Assembly (NCBI GenBank): GCA_033439265.1
Contig: JAVTVX010000015.1
Coordinates: 20,885,947-20,949,946 of the forward strand
Reading direction: 5' to 3'
Source of the DNA: Dillenia suffruticosa
Taxonomy: Eukaryota; Streptophyta; Magnoliopsida; Dilleniales; Dilleniaceae
DNA: 64,000 nucleotides
Part shown: positions 23,008-34,314 of the stretch, piece by piece
How the letters are laid out: the number at the start of each line of letters is the position of its first letter
How positions within the stretch are numbered: the stretch's first letter is position 1
The notes under the pieces: generated by a model
Seen by the model: only the letters and a program-made list of their open reading frames with translations
What the model was told of the DNA's origin: nothing
Databases searched by the model: none
Translations under genes and position numbers: made by a program

Positions 23008-25585
23008 TGATTGCAATATTTTTATATTTTTGAATTTTATTATTTTAACCCATATTTATGAATTATAGGATTGTTTTAAACTGAATTTTATGATATTATG
23101 CTAATTAATTTTGTGAGTTTTGTTTTAGGAAACTTTGGCCTTATTTAAAGAAATACGGACTACACAGACAGCTATTAGTATTTTAGGCATAACTTTCTTT
23201 TTTTTATGTCTGTTTGACCTGATTCTTGTGGCGTTAGAAAGAAAACTTCAAGGCCTACAAATATTGTGAAGAGTGCAGAAGCTGATTCAGGCCAAAAGAT
23301 GTCTGAAAATTGAAAACAATCTGCTACAATGCTGAACTTTAAGAAAGAGAAGTCCTTGTTGAAGAGAGAACCTAATTGAGCCTATCTAATGAGATAACTT
23401 TTGGGTAAAGTTGCTTATAAGTTCAACAATCTTCTAAAACAAGGATAAAGATGATGTTTCCAAATCTTAGAAAAGAAAGAAGATAATGCTTATCACAATA
23501 AGAACAAGTCTCCAAATCTAACAACAATACCAAGTTTTCAAGATTCAACTCCTTAGCATTTTAATCCTATAAATATAGCACACCCTAGGCACGAAAATGG
23601 CATTTCTCACACACATTCTCTCCGCATAGATTTTAGAGTTTTACTTTTCTTGTTTTTCTTTATTATGTTTAGCTAGATTTCTTGTTCTTAGGAATTGATA
23701 GATTTTGTTTTTTGATTAATAGTATGGTTTCATTTATTTCTTTCTCTTAAATATTTATTGATATGATTATTATTTGATGAGATTTTATTATTGATTTTAA
23801 TGATTCAAAATGTTTAGCTCTGCGTTTTATATGATTTAAGATTGAATATATACATGATCAATATAATTGCATGCGATTAGTCCGAACAATATAATTCTTA
23901 TGAGATTATGAGAATGACCATTTGATTAATTTCCTATGTGGATATTTAGGAGAAACCTTAAACTACAAATAATCCATAGAACTTAATACAATTTGGTTTA
24001 ATCAAAATTGCATGACCATTGGATTTTGATTAGTCAAATTAGGGTTTCATTGCATGACCATTGGGTGAAACTAATCTAGAGAAATCTGTCATCATCAACA
24101 ATGGGATTTGAAAGAATTTGACCATGTGAAAAAAATTAAAAACAGATGAAATTGATATTCTAAGATTTTATAAAATTAGAGTTTTCATCCATTAATTTTT
24201 GTTGTTAATATTTTTGTAATTTTTAATATTTTCATAATCTTGATTCATTTTGTCTAATTTAGATAGGATAATTTAAAATTGGTAATACAAAATATTCTCA
24301 TGGGAATGACACTTATCTACACACAACACTCGACTAGATTATATTTGCCCGAAATTATGATACACCAAAATCACGTATCAAGTTTTTGGTATCATTACTG
24401 GAGATATCTTTGTATATCAATCAGAATAATTTTGTTTGAAATTTGACACTATCTTTTATATTTCTTGATACTTTCTTTCTTATATTTCTTGGTATAGTCT
24501 TTCAAGGTTATATAGTCACCGTTTAGGGTTTAGATTTGATTTGGATTTGGGAATTTTTGGGGTCTAAAATTTTTTTTGAGATCTAGGGTTCTGCGACCAC
24601 TTTTTCCAAAAGATCATGACATGTTGAACAAAACTCATATCTTTGCCATGGGCATCACCCTATTTTCGCTAAATTTCATTGTTTTCATTGGTTTTTCTAT
24701 TTTTCTTTGAGTTTTTCTTGATTTTTAAGGTTTTTCGATTATCTTCTTGAGTGTTTTTTTGCATTATTTTGCTATTTTCTCATGATTTTATACTTTTATA
24801 TAGGTGATATAGATTTTCTTGAGTGGTTCTTGCATTATAATTTGTAGATCAAATTTTGTGCTATTTTTGGTATCCCTACAGTGCATGCTGCAATCAAAAA
24901 GTATTGACCTAACCGAGTTTGATCCTGAGATAGAGAGAACTTTGAGATCCATTTGCAAATAAACTAGAGAAGTCAAGGAATAAGCAATGGCATAGGATGA
25001 TAAAGCTATAAGGGAGTATTCAATGTCTAGACTTCAAGATATTCAGACTAGCATCTCACGACCTACCATAGAAGCAAACAACTTTGAGCTCAAACCGAGT
25101 CTCATTGGTATGGTGCAAGCTGATCAGTTTGGTGGAGAAGCTTTTGAAAATCCAAACAACCACTTGAAAATTTTTTGGGAGATCAGTGACACAATCAAAC
25201 TAAAAGGAGTTAGCTCTGATGCGACAAGGTTATGACGGTTTCCTTTCTCTCTAAGGGAAAAGGCAAAGGTATGGCTTAACTCTTTCACTCTTTCATTGCT
25301 AATTACTTTACAAATTGGAAAATTTTATCTCAAGTATTTTTATCTAAATATTTTTCACCTGGTAAGATAACTAAATTATATAATGATATTACTAGTTTTA
25401 GACAGTTCGCGGGTGAGTCTTTATATAACACTTGGGAGTGTTTTAAAATTTTGATTAGGAGATATCCACATCATGATATACATGACTGGTTAATTTTGAA
25501 AACTTTTTATGATGATCTTTTATGTTCTGTCAAAATTACCATTGATGTTGCAGCTGGAGATGCATTTATGAGCAAGTTGACATAG
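23008..25585 (+). mobile_element. Athila-like gypsy fragment (5' LTR, primer site, partial gag) nested in G1
   Basis: A probable LTR runs from TGATTGCAATATT at 23008 to CACGTATCA at 24380, about 1.37 kb. It is followed by TTTTTGGTATCATTACTGG, a decayed version of the Athila/Tat primer site TGGCGCCGTTGCCGGGGA, then a leader and gag. The Gag frame at 25023-25235 (LKPSLIGMVQADQFGGEAFE) matches Athila-type Gag. It continues with stops to about 25580 (IDVAAGDAFMSK), where the element ends abruptly. No pol or 3' LTR is present. Confidence 0.7.
25023..25585 (+). pseudogene. Athila-like gag fragment
   Basis: The first 70 codons are open and resemble the retrotransposon Gag N-terminus of Athila elements, ending with TGA at 25233-25235. 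After it the PFSLREKAKVWL block of the Gag core is recognisable at about 25241-25275 and IDVAAGDAFMSK at about 25540-25575, with frameshifts and stops between. Zinc knuckle and pol are absent. It lies on the strand opposite to G1, which it interrupts. Confidence 0.7.
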
Positions 25586-25640
25586 TTTACTAGGATGGTT
25601 ATGTTTACTAGGATGACCCTAATTAGGTTGGTCATCTGTT
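25586..25640. repeat. duplicated G1 protease-region flank
   Basis: TACTAGGATGGTTATGTT appears here right of the Athila fragment and also left of it near 22944. A partial third copy (TACTAGGATGACC) follows. The repeat is longer than the 5-bp target duplication expected for an LTR element. Confidence 0.55.
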
Positions 25641-26410
25641 AAGAAGAAGAATTTGGTACTCCAGAATTCTTGCTTCTAACAATGGCTTCCCCAAGATTCC
25701 AATGTTTTTGCACCCTAGTCCTTCCTTTCTTGACATGCTTAAGAGATTGCCCTTGTAAAATTGCAACCTTGAAGAGACTTGTGAGCTTCGTCATTCCTGG
25801 CATGGGCTTGATATCCTCCCTTAACCCACTAATGAAGCTTGAAATGAAATATGACTCGGTTGGCCTAGGTTTGTTTGAAGCATTATCGACCATAATTCCT
25901 CAAATCTTTCTTGAAATTCTGCTAAAGATTCATATTCTTGAAGTTTGTTGAATTCCACAACTTCACCTTGCAAACCTTTTGTTTCAAATCTTTGACATAA
26001 TAATTTTGAGAATTCTTTCCAATCAATGTCTTTTTTAATCAGTTTCAGGCCTTGAAACCATATTTCTGCTTTCCTTCTAAGTACATTTCGATAGTGTCCA
26101 CTTCGATAGTGTCCACCCATGTATGATTAGGTACTTGATGTACATTGAAGAATTTGTTACACTTTCTCAACCACATCCTAGGATCCTTCTAACAAAGACC
26201 GAAAGTTCAACTCTTGGCGGATTTGGCATAAACGACAATTACTAGGGTCTTTCCTCAATAATTGTGATCCCATCTCTATTCTTGACCTCTCTTCTGGTGG
26301 GCGGGGAAGAATAGGAGATTTAGAAGTCTTATCCATTTCTAGCTCTTCAACTTTTTCTTTATTTAACATTTTCATAAAGGAATTGAATCTAGCATCTACA
26401 TTGGTCATAA
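25640..26410 (-). pseudogene. G1 gag, degenerate
   Basis: Three minus-strand frames cover Gag. 26408-26178 holds the N-terminal linker (KSPILPRPPEERSR). 26120-25821 and 25893-25639 hold the core (AEIWFQGLKLIKKDIDWKEF, then SYFISSFISGLREDIK). G2 shares the same order and wording (AEIWFHGVKSFKKEVDWEEF at about 59428). A 16-bp duplication (CACTTCGATAGTGTCC, 26098-26117) disrupts the reading. No complete Gag can be made. Confidence 0.75.
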
Positions 26411-26606
26411 TAGCTTCTAGCCCTTGGTTTTGTTAATTTATTTTTTTGTACATACCTTCCAGCTTCTTGTCCACTTTTAATCAATATCTTTGGATTTATT
26501 CACCAATTCTTGTAGTTTGGCTTCTTAATTTCTAAGTTGGTCCTCATTGACTTTCTGTAGAGTACCCTCTGCCATTAATTTTGCTTTATAGCTAGGAAAC
26601 AATCAC

Positions 26607-26619
26607 TCTAGTACCAATT
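26607..26619 (-). other. G1 primer-binding site
   Basis: On the minus strand AATTGGTACTAGAGTG follows the LTR end TTACA, a slightly changed form of AATTGGTATCAGAGC, which is what G2 has at 58938. It matches the tRNA-Met 3' end apart from decay. Confidence 0.7.
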
Positions 26620-26887
26620 TGTAATAACCCAAACCTAGAAAAAGTGGATTGGATCATTATAGCCCAAAATATAAAGAAAATAGGGGAGGTCGGGTTGGCA
26701 ATTGAAAGGTTGAGTACTTTGGATGCAAAGTATGAATGGATTCAAAGGATTAGGGTTAGAAGAAGGGATTAGAATGATTATTGAGTAGAGAAAGGATAGA
26801 GAGAGAGAGAGAGAGAGAGAAACAAAGGGAGAGGGAGAGATTTCAACAACAATTTCCTTGCATTGATTCTTGATTTTACAACATTTA

Positions 26888-29050
26888 CAGGGGTGAATAG
26901 GTTGTTTTCGGCACTTTAAGGTTTTTTGGATTTTGAGGAAGTTTTGATAAAAAAGAAAGAAGAAGATTGTACACTCAAGATTTATAGTGGTTCCACCATC
27001 TTTGATATTCCACTCTCAGTTTATATCTGGATTTTTAATCCACTATTTTTCAAAAATAATACGATGCCCGACTAGCTTATCTAGGTGCTAGTCAAATCAT
27101 ACAGTATTTATCCCAAACATTTCCCATAGTTTTGTACAGGAACTAGTAAACTTAATTGTGTTTCACTCAAACACTTTTAAATCCAGACCAAAAGAACCTT
27201 TTCTTCTGCTCTTTTACAAGGATTTACATGTGAAACTGAAATAAAAGAAAGAAGGTTTAACTTCAAATATGTCGTTAAAGCACATAAGGAAAATACAACA
27301 CAAAAAGAAAATTAAGCTCAAAATAAGTTTTTAGATTGTTGTTGCTCAATGGTATTCAATGTTCAAAATGTTGTCTTCTTGCCTTCCAAACATTGTATTT
27401 AAAGCAGTTAAGATGAAATAGACATCGAGTCTTATTAAATGCTCCAAAGATAGTCAATTCAAGTAGTTAAGCTTCATTTAATGTTTCAACAACTTTTTTT
27501 ATCAAGTAACCATTACTCACATTGAGTCGACTCCTTCTTTTAGGTCAACTAAGTTTTGTTTTCTGTAATGTCTCAACTAGTGTAGATCGACTTCATACGC
27601 ATGCTAGGTCAACTTATATTTCATTATGCTCGAGTATTTTTACTTTGCTGCTCATGCAAGTTGGCTTGTGCATGCTTCAGGTTGATATGAGTTTCAATCT
27701 ATTTAAGTGTTTTTCACTTTGTTGCTTGTACAATTCGACTTGTATATGATTCAGGTCGATTTTGTGCTTGATGCTATTTAAGCATTTTTACTTTGTAGCT
27801 CTTGTAGGTTGACTTATAATAGTTTTAGGTCGACTTGTACTTAATAGTACTTAAGTCTTTCCCTGTTATGCATGTATGCAGGTCAACTAGTTAATTTGTT
27901 TGGTCGACTTATTCTCTTCTTGACTTAAGCAATTTTTAATTTAAAGCTCATGCAAGTTGCTTGTACAAGTCGACTTATATATGATTCAGGTCGATTTTGT
28001 GTTTGATACTACTTAAGCATTTTTACTTTATAGCTCTTGTAGGTTCACTTGTAATAGTTTTAGATCGACTTGTACTTGTTAGTACTTAAAAGTCTTTCCC
28101 TATTATGCATGTATGTAGGTCGACTAGTTAATTTGTTTGGTCAACTTATTCTCTTCTTGACTTAAGCAATTTTTAATTTAAAACTCATGCAAGTTGACTT
28201 GTTTTAACTTTAGATCGACCAGTACAAATGCTTTGTGAAGTCTTTGTTTAGGCAAGTCGATTCATGTGATTGTCAAGTCGACTTATGCACTGATTGACTT
28301 AAGCATTTTCATTTAACTACTCATATGGGTCAACTTGTGGTTAATGTCATTTATGCTTATCACGGTTTTGTGTTCATGTAAGTTGACTTGTATCGTGTAT
28401 AGGTTCACTTAAGTTTGAGCTTTCCTTGGATTTTCTTAAGTCTAATTTATGCAAGTTGATTTATACCATGTGGTGAGTCGACTTGATCTAGAGGTTCACT
28501 TAAACTTTAAGTCCTAACTTGTGTTTATAAGTTAGTGAGTCACTTATGTTTTGTTTTCTATAAACATTTCTAAGTGCTAATGTGGTAGGTCGATTTGCGA
28601 ATCCACCGGCTGACTTGAAGTTTGTATAGGTTTATTTACTTTAATTTTTTACTGTTAGGCTTTTAAATTTTCGATCGTTACAATTTCAAATTTTTGAATT
28701 GTCAATACATGCATTGTTCAAGTCAACTTATCCTTTAGGCAAATCTACTTATACTAAGACTTAAACTTAATTTTATTTTTAGTTTGTTCTTTTAATTGAC
28801 TTGTCACCTATACAAGTCAATTCGTCAAACTTTCTATTTTGCTTAGAAAGTTGATTTTCACTTGGCAAGTCGACTTGCTTCATGCACGAGTCAATTGTTC
28901 AGATCTGCAACTTAATTAACTAACCTTAAACATTTTCAAATTTGTTTACTTCCTATTTAATTTTTCATAAGTATAACATAGATTTATTCAGTTTTGCTTA
29001 GCATCAAACATATTTTATTTATCATCAAAACATATTTTATCAACAATAAA
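26888..29050. mobile_element. 2.2-kb insertion rich in GTCGACTT motifs, family unknown
   Basis: The insertion is defined by comparing the two G1 LTRs, which are continuous across this point in the left copy. It begins near GGGGTGAATAGGTTG and ends near ATCAACAATAAAC. AGGTCGACTTG and variants recur dozens of times on the plus strand at roughly 40-70-bp spacing. A 236-bp block is duplicated in tandem (27731-27965 and 27966-28200). No frame longer than 75 residues and no transposon protein is visible. TSD not resolved. Confidence 0.55.
27731..28200. repeat. tandem duplication, period about 236 bp, inside the insertion
   Basis: Both copies contain GATTCAGGTCGATTTTGTG, CTTTCCCT(G/A)TTATGCATG and TTAATTTGTTTGGTC, with scattered substitutions. 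Confidence 0.85.
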
Positions 29051-29180
29051 CTTGTTTACTGAATTCTCACTATTCTAATAACATTTAATAGATTTCAGTT
29101 ATTGATTGATTGATTAACTGAATTTAAACTTCAATTATTTGAACTAGATGTTAAATTCAAAAACCAATTGCCAGTTGTTG

Positions 29181-29777
29181 TAGGTGGAGACAAGACGGGT
29201 ATGTTCTGTTCGGCCTATGAAAAATAAAAAAGAGCAATGGGCAAGGACAAGATTGCGAGGATCATGTCACACAACTCATCTCTCTTTGTCCGTGACTCCC
29301 TCTCTCTCTTCCAAGCGATGGCAACAATCTCTCTTCTCCTCTTCAAAGATGATCCAGTGATGGTGTCAATGACGATTTCTCTTCTGATCCTCTCGAAGAC
29401 AAGCTCTCTTCTCCACCTCAAAGATGATCGCTCTTTTCCTCCTCGAAGACAAACCTCAGTGAAGTGATGATCAAAACTCTAGGCTTTATATCTGTCCTCC
29501 TCGAAGACAATCAAATTTGATAAGGTTTATCTCTCTTTGTCTCTATCTCTCTATTCTCTATTCTATTCACTTGGGGTTTCCATTTTTCTTAATTTCTATC
29601 GATGTCTCGTAGGTATTTATTTTATGTTCATGTCTCTCCTAAAAACCGATCGACTCTGATAAGCTTTCTCTCTCTGCGTCTCAATCTCCATATTTTTTAT
29701 TCTCTTAGGGTTTCTGTTCACTCTCTCTCTATGTTCTCTATTGTGTGTTCTTTTGGGATTTTTGTTCTCTCTTCCAT
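29181..29777. other. CT-rich DNA flanking the MULE on the left
   Basis: Pyrimidine-rich sequence with repeated TCTCTCTCT, CCTCGAAGACAA (three to four times, 29390-29510) and TTAGGGTTTC. It resembles 5' untranslated or promoter DNA, but no gene with a recognisable product follows. Short frames on both strands here are low-complexity. Confidence 0.4.
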
Positions 29778-29955
29778 GGGTTATTTACCAAAATATTGGC
29801 ATTAAAAAATTATTTAAATATTATAATTTTTTATTCCTAAAATATCGATTTCGCACTCTGAGAGTGCGAAATCAAGGTTTTTTGTTATTTTTAAAGTTTT
29901 TTTACCTTTTTTTTTTGGAAATCCAGTTTCACACTCTGGAAGTGTGAAACCTGCG
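29778..29955 (+). repeat. MULE left terminal inverted repeat, about 175 bp
   Basis: Aligns with the reverse complement of 57176-57350. Shared segments include GGGTTATTTACCAAAAT, CTAAAATATCGATTTCGCAC and GTGCGAAATCAAG. It contains two internal palindromes, GATTTCGCACTC/GAGTGCGAAATC (about 29848-29874) and TTTCACACT/AGTGTGAAA (about 29927-29949). Confidence 0.8.
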
Positions 29956-31068
29956 GGCTAAATGCCTATTTCCAGAACGCGAATTCATTTTGCTTCTGTT
30001 CTCCTTCTCTGCACTACGGCGACTCCCTGCGAAGGTCTAAGGCCAAAGGTCGGACTGCTCTCATCTCCAATAGTGAAGATCATCTATCCAAGGTAGATCA
30101 TTGTCGTTTTGACTCATTTGCGTGGTTACTTGAATAGTTTATGTTTCAGGGTTCTGTCATTGTTACGCGAATTCAATCTGTTAAGGTTCTGTCATTGTTA
30201 TGTGAAATCATCATGTTAGGGTTCTGTCATTGTTACGCGAATTCATCATGTTAGGGTTCTGTCATTATACAATAGCAAGCGAAATTACGTTTGTAATTTA
30301 TGCATTTCCTTGTCTAAATTGTTTATGTTTGAGGGTTTTGAAATTATGGTTTTAAATTTAAAATTAGGGATTTGAAAATAAAATTATGGTTTTAAAATTG
30401 AAATTAAGGTTTTGAAAATGAAATTAGCGTTTTAAAATTGAAATTAGGGTTTTAAAGTTAAAATTAGACTTTTAAAATTGAAATTAAGGTTTTAACATTG
30501 AGATTAGGGTTTTGAAACTAAAATTAGGGTTTTAAAATTGGGATTAAGGTTTTGAAATTGAAATTATGGTTTTGAAATTGAGATTAGGGTTTTGAAATTG
30601 AAATTAGGGTTTTAAAATTGGGATTGGGGTTTTGAAATTAAGGTTTTAAAATTGAAATTAGGGTTTTAAATTTAAAATTAGGGTTTTGAAATTGAAATTA
30701 GGGTTTTAAAATTGAGATTCGGGTTTTGAAATTGAAATTAGGATTTTAAAATTGGGATAAGGGTTTTGAAATTGAAAATAAGGTTTTGAAATTTAAATTA
30801 TGATTTTGAAATTGAAATTAAGGTTTTGAAATTAGGGTTTTAAAATTGAAATTAGAGTTTTAAATTTAAAATTAGGGTTTTGAAATTAAAATTAGGGTTT
30901 TAAAATTGGGATTAGGGTTTTGAAACTGAAATTAGGGTTTTAAATTTGTTCTTGGGTTTGTTTTGTATTATTTAAAATGTTTTTCGGTTTTATCTATCTA
31001 ATATCGTTCAATATACTGTTGTCATATAATGATATTTCATTGTTGTTATTATAGATAAAAAAAGAAAC
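29956..31068 (+). other. MULE 5' region with two minisatellites
   Basis: Untranslated region between the TIR and the transposase start. At 30147-30263 a 36-bp unit (GGGTTCTGTCATTGTTACGC plus CGAATTCATC) occurs three times plus a partial copy. At 30325-30950 a 15-18-bp unit, typically AAATTAGGGTTTTAAA, is repeated more than thirty times. No coding sequence. Confidence 0.7.
30325..30950. repeat. AATTAGGGTTTTAAA minisatellite, telomere-like core
   Basis: Imperfect units of about 17 bp carry TTAGGGTTT, one register of the plant telomere repeat TTTAGGG, separated by A/T-rich linkers. It is not a telomere: units are degenerate and internal to the MULE. Confidence 0.85.
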
Positions 31069-32896
31069 ATGAGTAACGACCATGTGAGATTGGTATTTTA
31101 TTGGGGAGGTGTAATTTGTGATGTTGAAAACGAGTATCGATATAGTGTTGGACCAAAAATGGGTGTTGTGGTTGATAACAGAATTAAATGGTAGGAGTTT
31201 ATTAAAATCTTGCATCGCAAGAGCGGGTTTGATTGTAGGCAATTCAAACTGAACATTGCATGTAGATATCCTCTCTGATTTGGGCAATCTCTCTCTTATT
31301 GTGTATTTCCTATGGAGAATGATGAATTTTTACCGGAGGTGTTGTCACTTCCGAAATAGAGGCAGAACCAATGGTGTCTCGACCTGTTGACCCACCCATG
31401 GTGGGTTGCTCAAATTGGGGTAGAGAAAATGTGGATGACATCCTGGATAGTTCTGAACCGATTAAAAGTAGTCCTGACGTGATGGGGTAGTGAGAGAAAT
31501 TTTGGTTATTACACTAAGCTATTGAGTAGTGGGAATGTTGAAAATGATTAGTTATAGTACGGTGCATTTCTTTCAGATAATGTTGCTTTGGGGGCTAGTA
31601 CGAGTACACCTTATGAGGGGCAAGAGACAGATCCAGTAAATGCATTTATTGTTAAAGAATCGGAGGATAAAAGTGATGAGCAGAATGTTGTTAATGAAGA
31701 ATATGAAGTTGTCGAAGAGGAAGAAAATCAAGTTGTTGAAGAGGAAGAGGAGATACCATACTTATACACTATGGATGAAGGGACCATGATGGTTGATGGT
31801 ATAATGACTATGATTGACCAACGTGGGATAATGATCAGACATTGGAGTTAAAAGTTAGGATTGTCTTTGCTTCGAAAGAGCAAGTTCAGCGTGATGTTAA
31901 GTGTTTGTCGATGCGAAAGTACAGGTACTTTAAAGTGTATGAAAGTTCTCCAACCATATGGTTTGTGAGGTGCTCTTTGTACCATGAAAATAATTGTTTG
32001 TAGTATATTCGGTCTAAACTAAAGAAGAGTCATCAATTTTGGAAAATTACGAGGTTGAAAGCAAAACATACATGTTTCCCTCAATTGCTTTTGGGGGATT
32101 ATCCGAATGTGGACTCGAACATGGTAGGTCGTATTATTAGAAGTCATATCAAAGAAAATGTCGATTACAAAGTATGTGACGTGGTTGAAGATACGAGTAC
32201 ATACGGGGTAATTCTATCTTACAAGGCTTGGATGGGACGTCGAAAATCCATTGAAATGGTGTATGGTAATCGGGAGACTTCTTACATATTATTACCACAG
32301 TTTCTGGATGCTGTGTAGATAAAAAATCCAGTTATAGTTGTTGATTTGAAGTTTACTGAATTATCGGGGGGTAATGAGAGGGTCTTTCTCTCGATTTTCT
32401 GGATGTTGAAACTATGCATTGAAGCATTTAGACATTATAAGCCGGTATTAGTATTGATGGCACATTTCAATACGGGAGATATAAGGAGAAAATTTTAATT
32501 GCCATTGGAACTGATACAGCTAACCACATTATTCCTTCGTGTTTTGCTATTGTCGATAAGGAGACAATTGTTAGTTGGAGTTGGTTTTGGAGAACTTAAG
32601 AGTGCATATTATTGGTGATCGGCATATGGTGTGTTTGATATCAGATAGAGTGCTGGGTATAATGCAAGTCATAGAGTGGAATGCTAATCTCCAACCACCA
32701 CTTATCTATCACAGACTTTGTTTGCGTCATGTGAAAGCTAATTTTAGCTAACGATTCAAGAATAAACCACTAACGGAGTTGATGCATAAAGCAGCTGAAC
32801 AAAAACATATAAGAAAATTTTATGCCGTGATGAACAAGATGAAAGAGCTTAGCGAGTCGGCTTATAGGTGGTTGATGGATATTCCGCTTGACAAAA

Positions 32897-33352
32897 TGTT
32901 GAGATTTCAAGCTATCAAGCAACTAGAATTGAATGAAAACTTAAAGAACTTTATTTGAAGAAAGAGTGCACAATGAGAGCATTGTTTTTTTCATAGGTAG
33001 AACATCCCATACAAGCTTCTATTTATAGAGATGATTACTTGTGAAAGAGAGGGAAAAAGACCCCAAAGTCTTAAGGAGCCGTTGGGGGACATTGGGGACA
33101 GATTTCTGTCCCCAAAATCACTGTATAACAGCCATAAAAATGGCAGTTATACAGTGCAACGGCTAGTTCAAAAGAACTAGCCGTTTTGCCCTTTTTAGAG
33201 TCCATTTTGGGCTTCTTTTAGGGGCTTAACAATGCCATTTTTGAGGACTAAAAAACCATAAGGAATGGGCAGAATACATCTCATGGATGGGCTTAAACTT
33301 GGCTTGAAATTGGGCCTACGCTATCCATACTTAGTTCTCCTTTATTTCAACA
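32897..33352 (-). repeat. Cop-B 3' LTR, reverse copy
   Basis: 456 bp, same length as 19224-19679 and 36956-37411. The polypurine tract is seen on the plus strand as CTCCCCCTCAA at 33353-33363. Confidence 0.92.
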
Positions 33353-34314
33353 CTCCCCCTCAAGTTGGGTGTGTATATATCTATAACACCTAACTTGACC
33401 AGGTTTCTTTGTATATGATTGGCGGTCCCAGGCTTGGTGAGGATGTCGACAATTTGATCATTGCTTTTAGTGAATCTTGGAGTGATGAGCTTCTCTTCAA
33501 CATTTTGCCTCACAAAGTGACAATCCATCTCAATGTGTTTTGTCCTTTCATGAAAAACCGGGTTTGAGGTGATGTGAATGGCTGATTGGTTATCACAATG
33601 TAGGGAGATTGGAGTAGGGACTATGAACCCTAATTCTTCAATCAAGGCTTTCAACCACACGACTTCACTTGTAGCGGTTGCCATGGCTCTATATTCCGCT
33701 TCCGTACTTGATCTTGATACCACATGCTGTTTTTTGCTTTTCCAAGCAGCAAGATTCCCTCCAACAAACATGCAATACCCTGAAGTCGATCTCCTATCTT
33801 CTGAATCACCAGCCCAATCTGTATCACAGAACTCTATGATTTGAGAAGATTCGTTCTTCTTCATTTGAATTCCCATTCCTGGAGTTCCCTTTAGGTAGAG
33901 AAGAATTCTTTCAATGGCCCTCCAATGCTTCTTCTTAGGTTGATGCATGTGCTGGCTAACTTGCCCAACGACATAAGAGATGTCCGGTCTAGTGATGGTT
34001 AGGTAGATCAATCTTCCAGCAAGTCTTTGATATCGTTGCTTATCTTCATAAATCTCCTCATCATGTTTGTGACTTAAGGATGTGCTTACCGGACTACAAG
34101 CTGGTTTGGCACCTAGTTTTCCCGTCTCCTGCAAAAGGTCAAGAGCATAATTTCTGTGATAGAACAAGCCCATTGGAACAATAGGAAAATTCTATCCCTA
34201 GGAAGTATTTTAGTATCCCTAGATCCTTGATGTCAAACTTAGTTTGAAGAAAAGTTCTAACTTTGTTAATGAGATTCATATCATTTCCTGTTATAATTAT
34301 ATCATCTACATAAA
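33331..34314 (-). pseudogene. Cop-B reverse transcriptase C-terminus and RNase H, reverse copy
   Basis: An open frame of 280 residues (34173-33331) covers the RT connection (YALDLLQETGKLGAKPA) and complete RNase H, ending in NLRGSVEIKEN inside the LTR. In RNase H the Asp cluster reads FCDTDWAGD, so the first Asp is kept. A frameshift near 34175-34195 separates it from the RT stretch (KLRTFLQTKFDIKD). The frame stops at the YVDD codons, where R1 has inserted. Everything 5' of the RT active site is absent. Confidence 0.88.

Larger units (their letters stand above)
15019..29180 (-). mobile_element. G1: Ty3/gypsy retrotransposon, reverse strand, with nested insertions
   Basis: On the minus strand the order is 5' LTR (29180-26620, interrupted), primer-binding site (near 26607-26619), gag (26410-25640), protease, reverse transcriptase, integrase (down to about 20400), polypurine tract (19942-19952) and 3' LTR (19941-15019, interrupted by Cop-B). 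Protease-RT-RNaseH-integrase order and motifs are those of Ty3/gypsy. The gag is close to that of G2 at 59315. Three insertions inflate it: Cop-B, an Athila-like fragment and a 2.2-kb block. A TSD could not be confirmed. Confidence 0.8.
26620..29180 (-). repeat. G1 5' LTR, split by a 2.2-kb insertion
   Basis: LTR sequence occupies 26620-26887 and 29051-29180, about 398 bp in total, aligning with 15019-15208 plus 19680-19941. It contains a GA microsatellite at 26797-26820. Confidence 0.75.

Noticed and set aside
26600..29180. G1 as two separate solo LTRs rather than one element
   Set aside because: Primer site, gag, pol and polypurine tract lie between them in consistent minus-strand order.
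29215..29947. Several small frames on both strands near the left MULE end
   Set aside because: CT-rich low-complexity DNA and TIR sequence; no start context, domain or conserved partner.
30325..30950. Interstitial telomere or chromosome end
   Set aside because: Units are 15-18 bp with TTAGGGTTT plus variable A/T linkers, not TTTAGGG tandem arrays, and lie inside the MULE.
33578..33844. Plus-strand frame inside composite A, also seen as mirror images at 18732-18998, 39108-39416 and 46538-46846
   Set aside because: All are antisense shadows of the conserved copia RNase H; their similarity to each other only reflects the sense coding.
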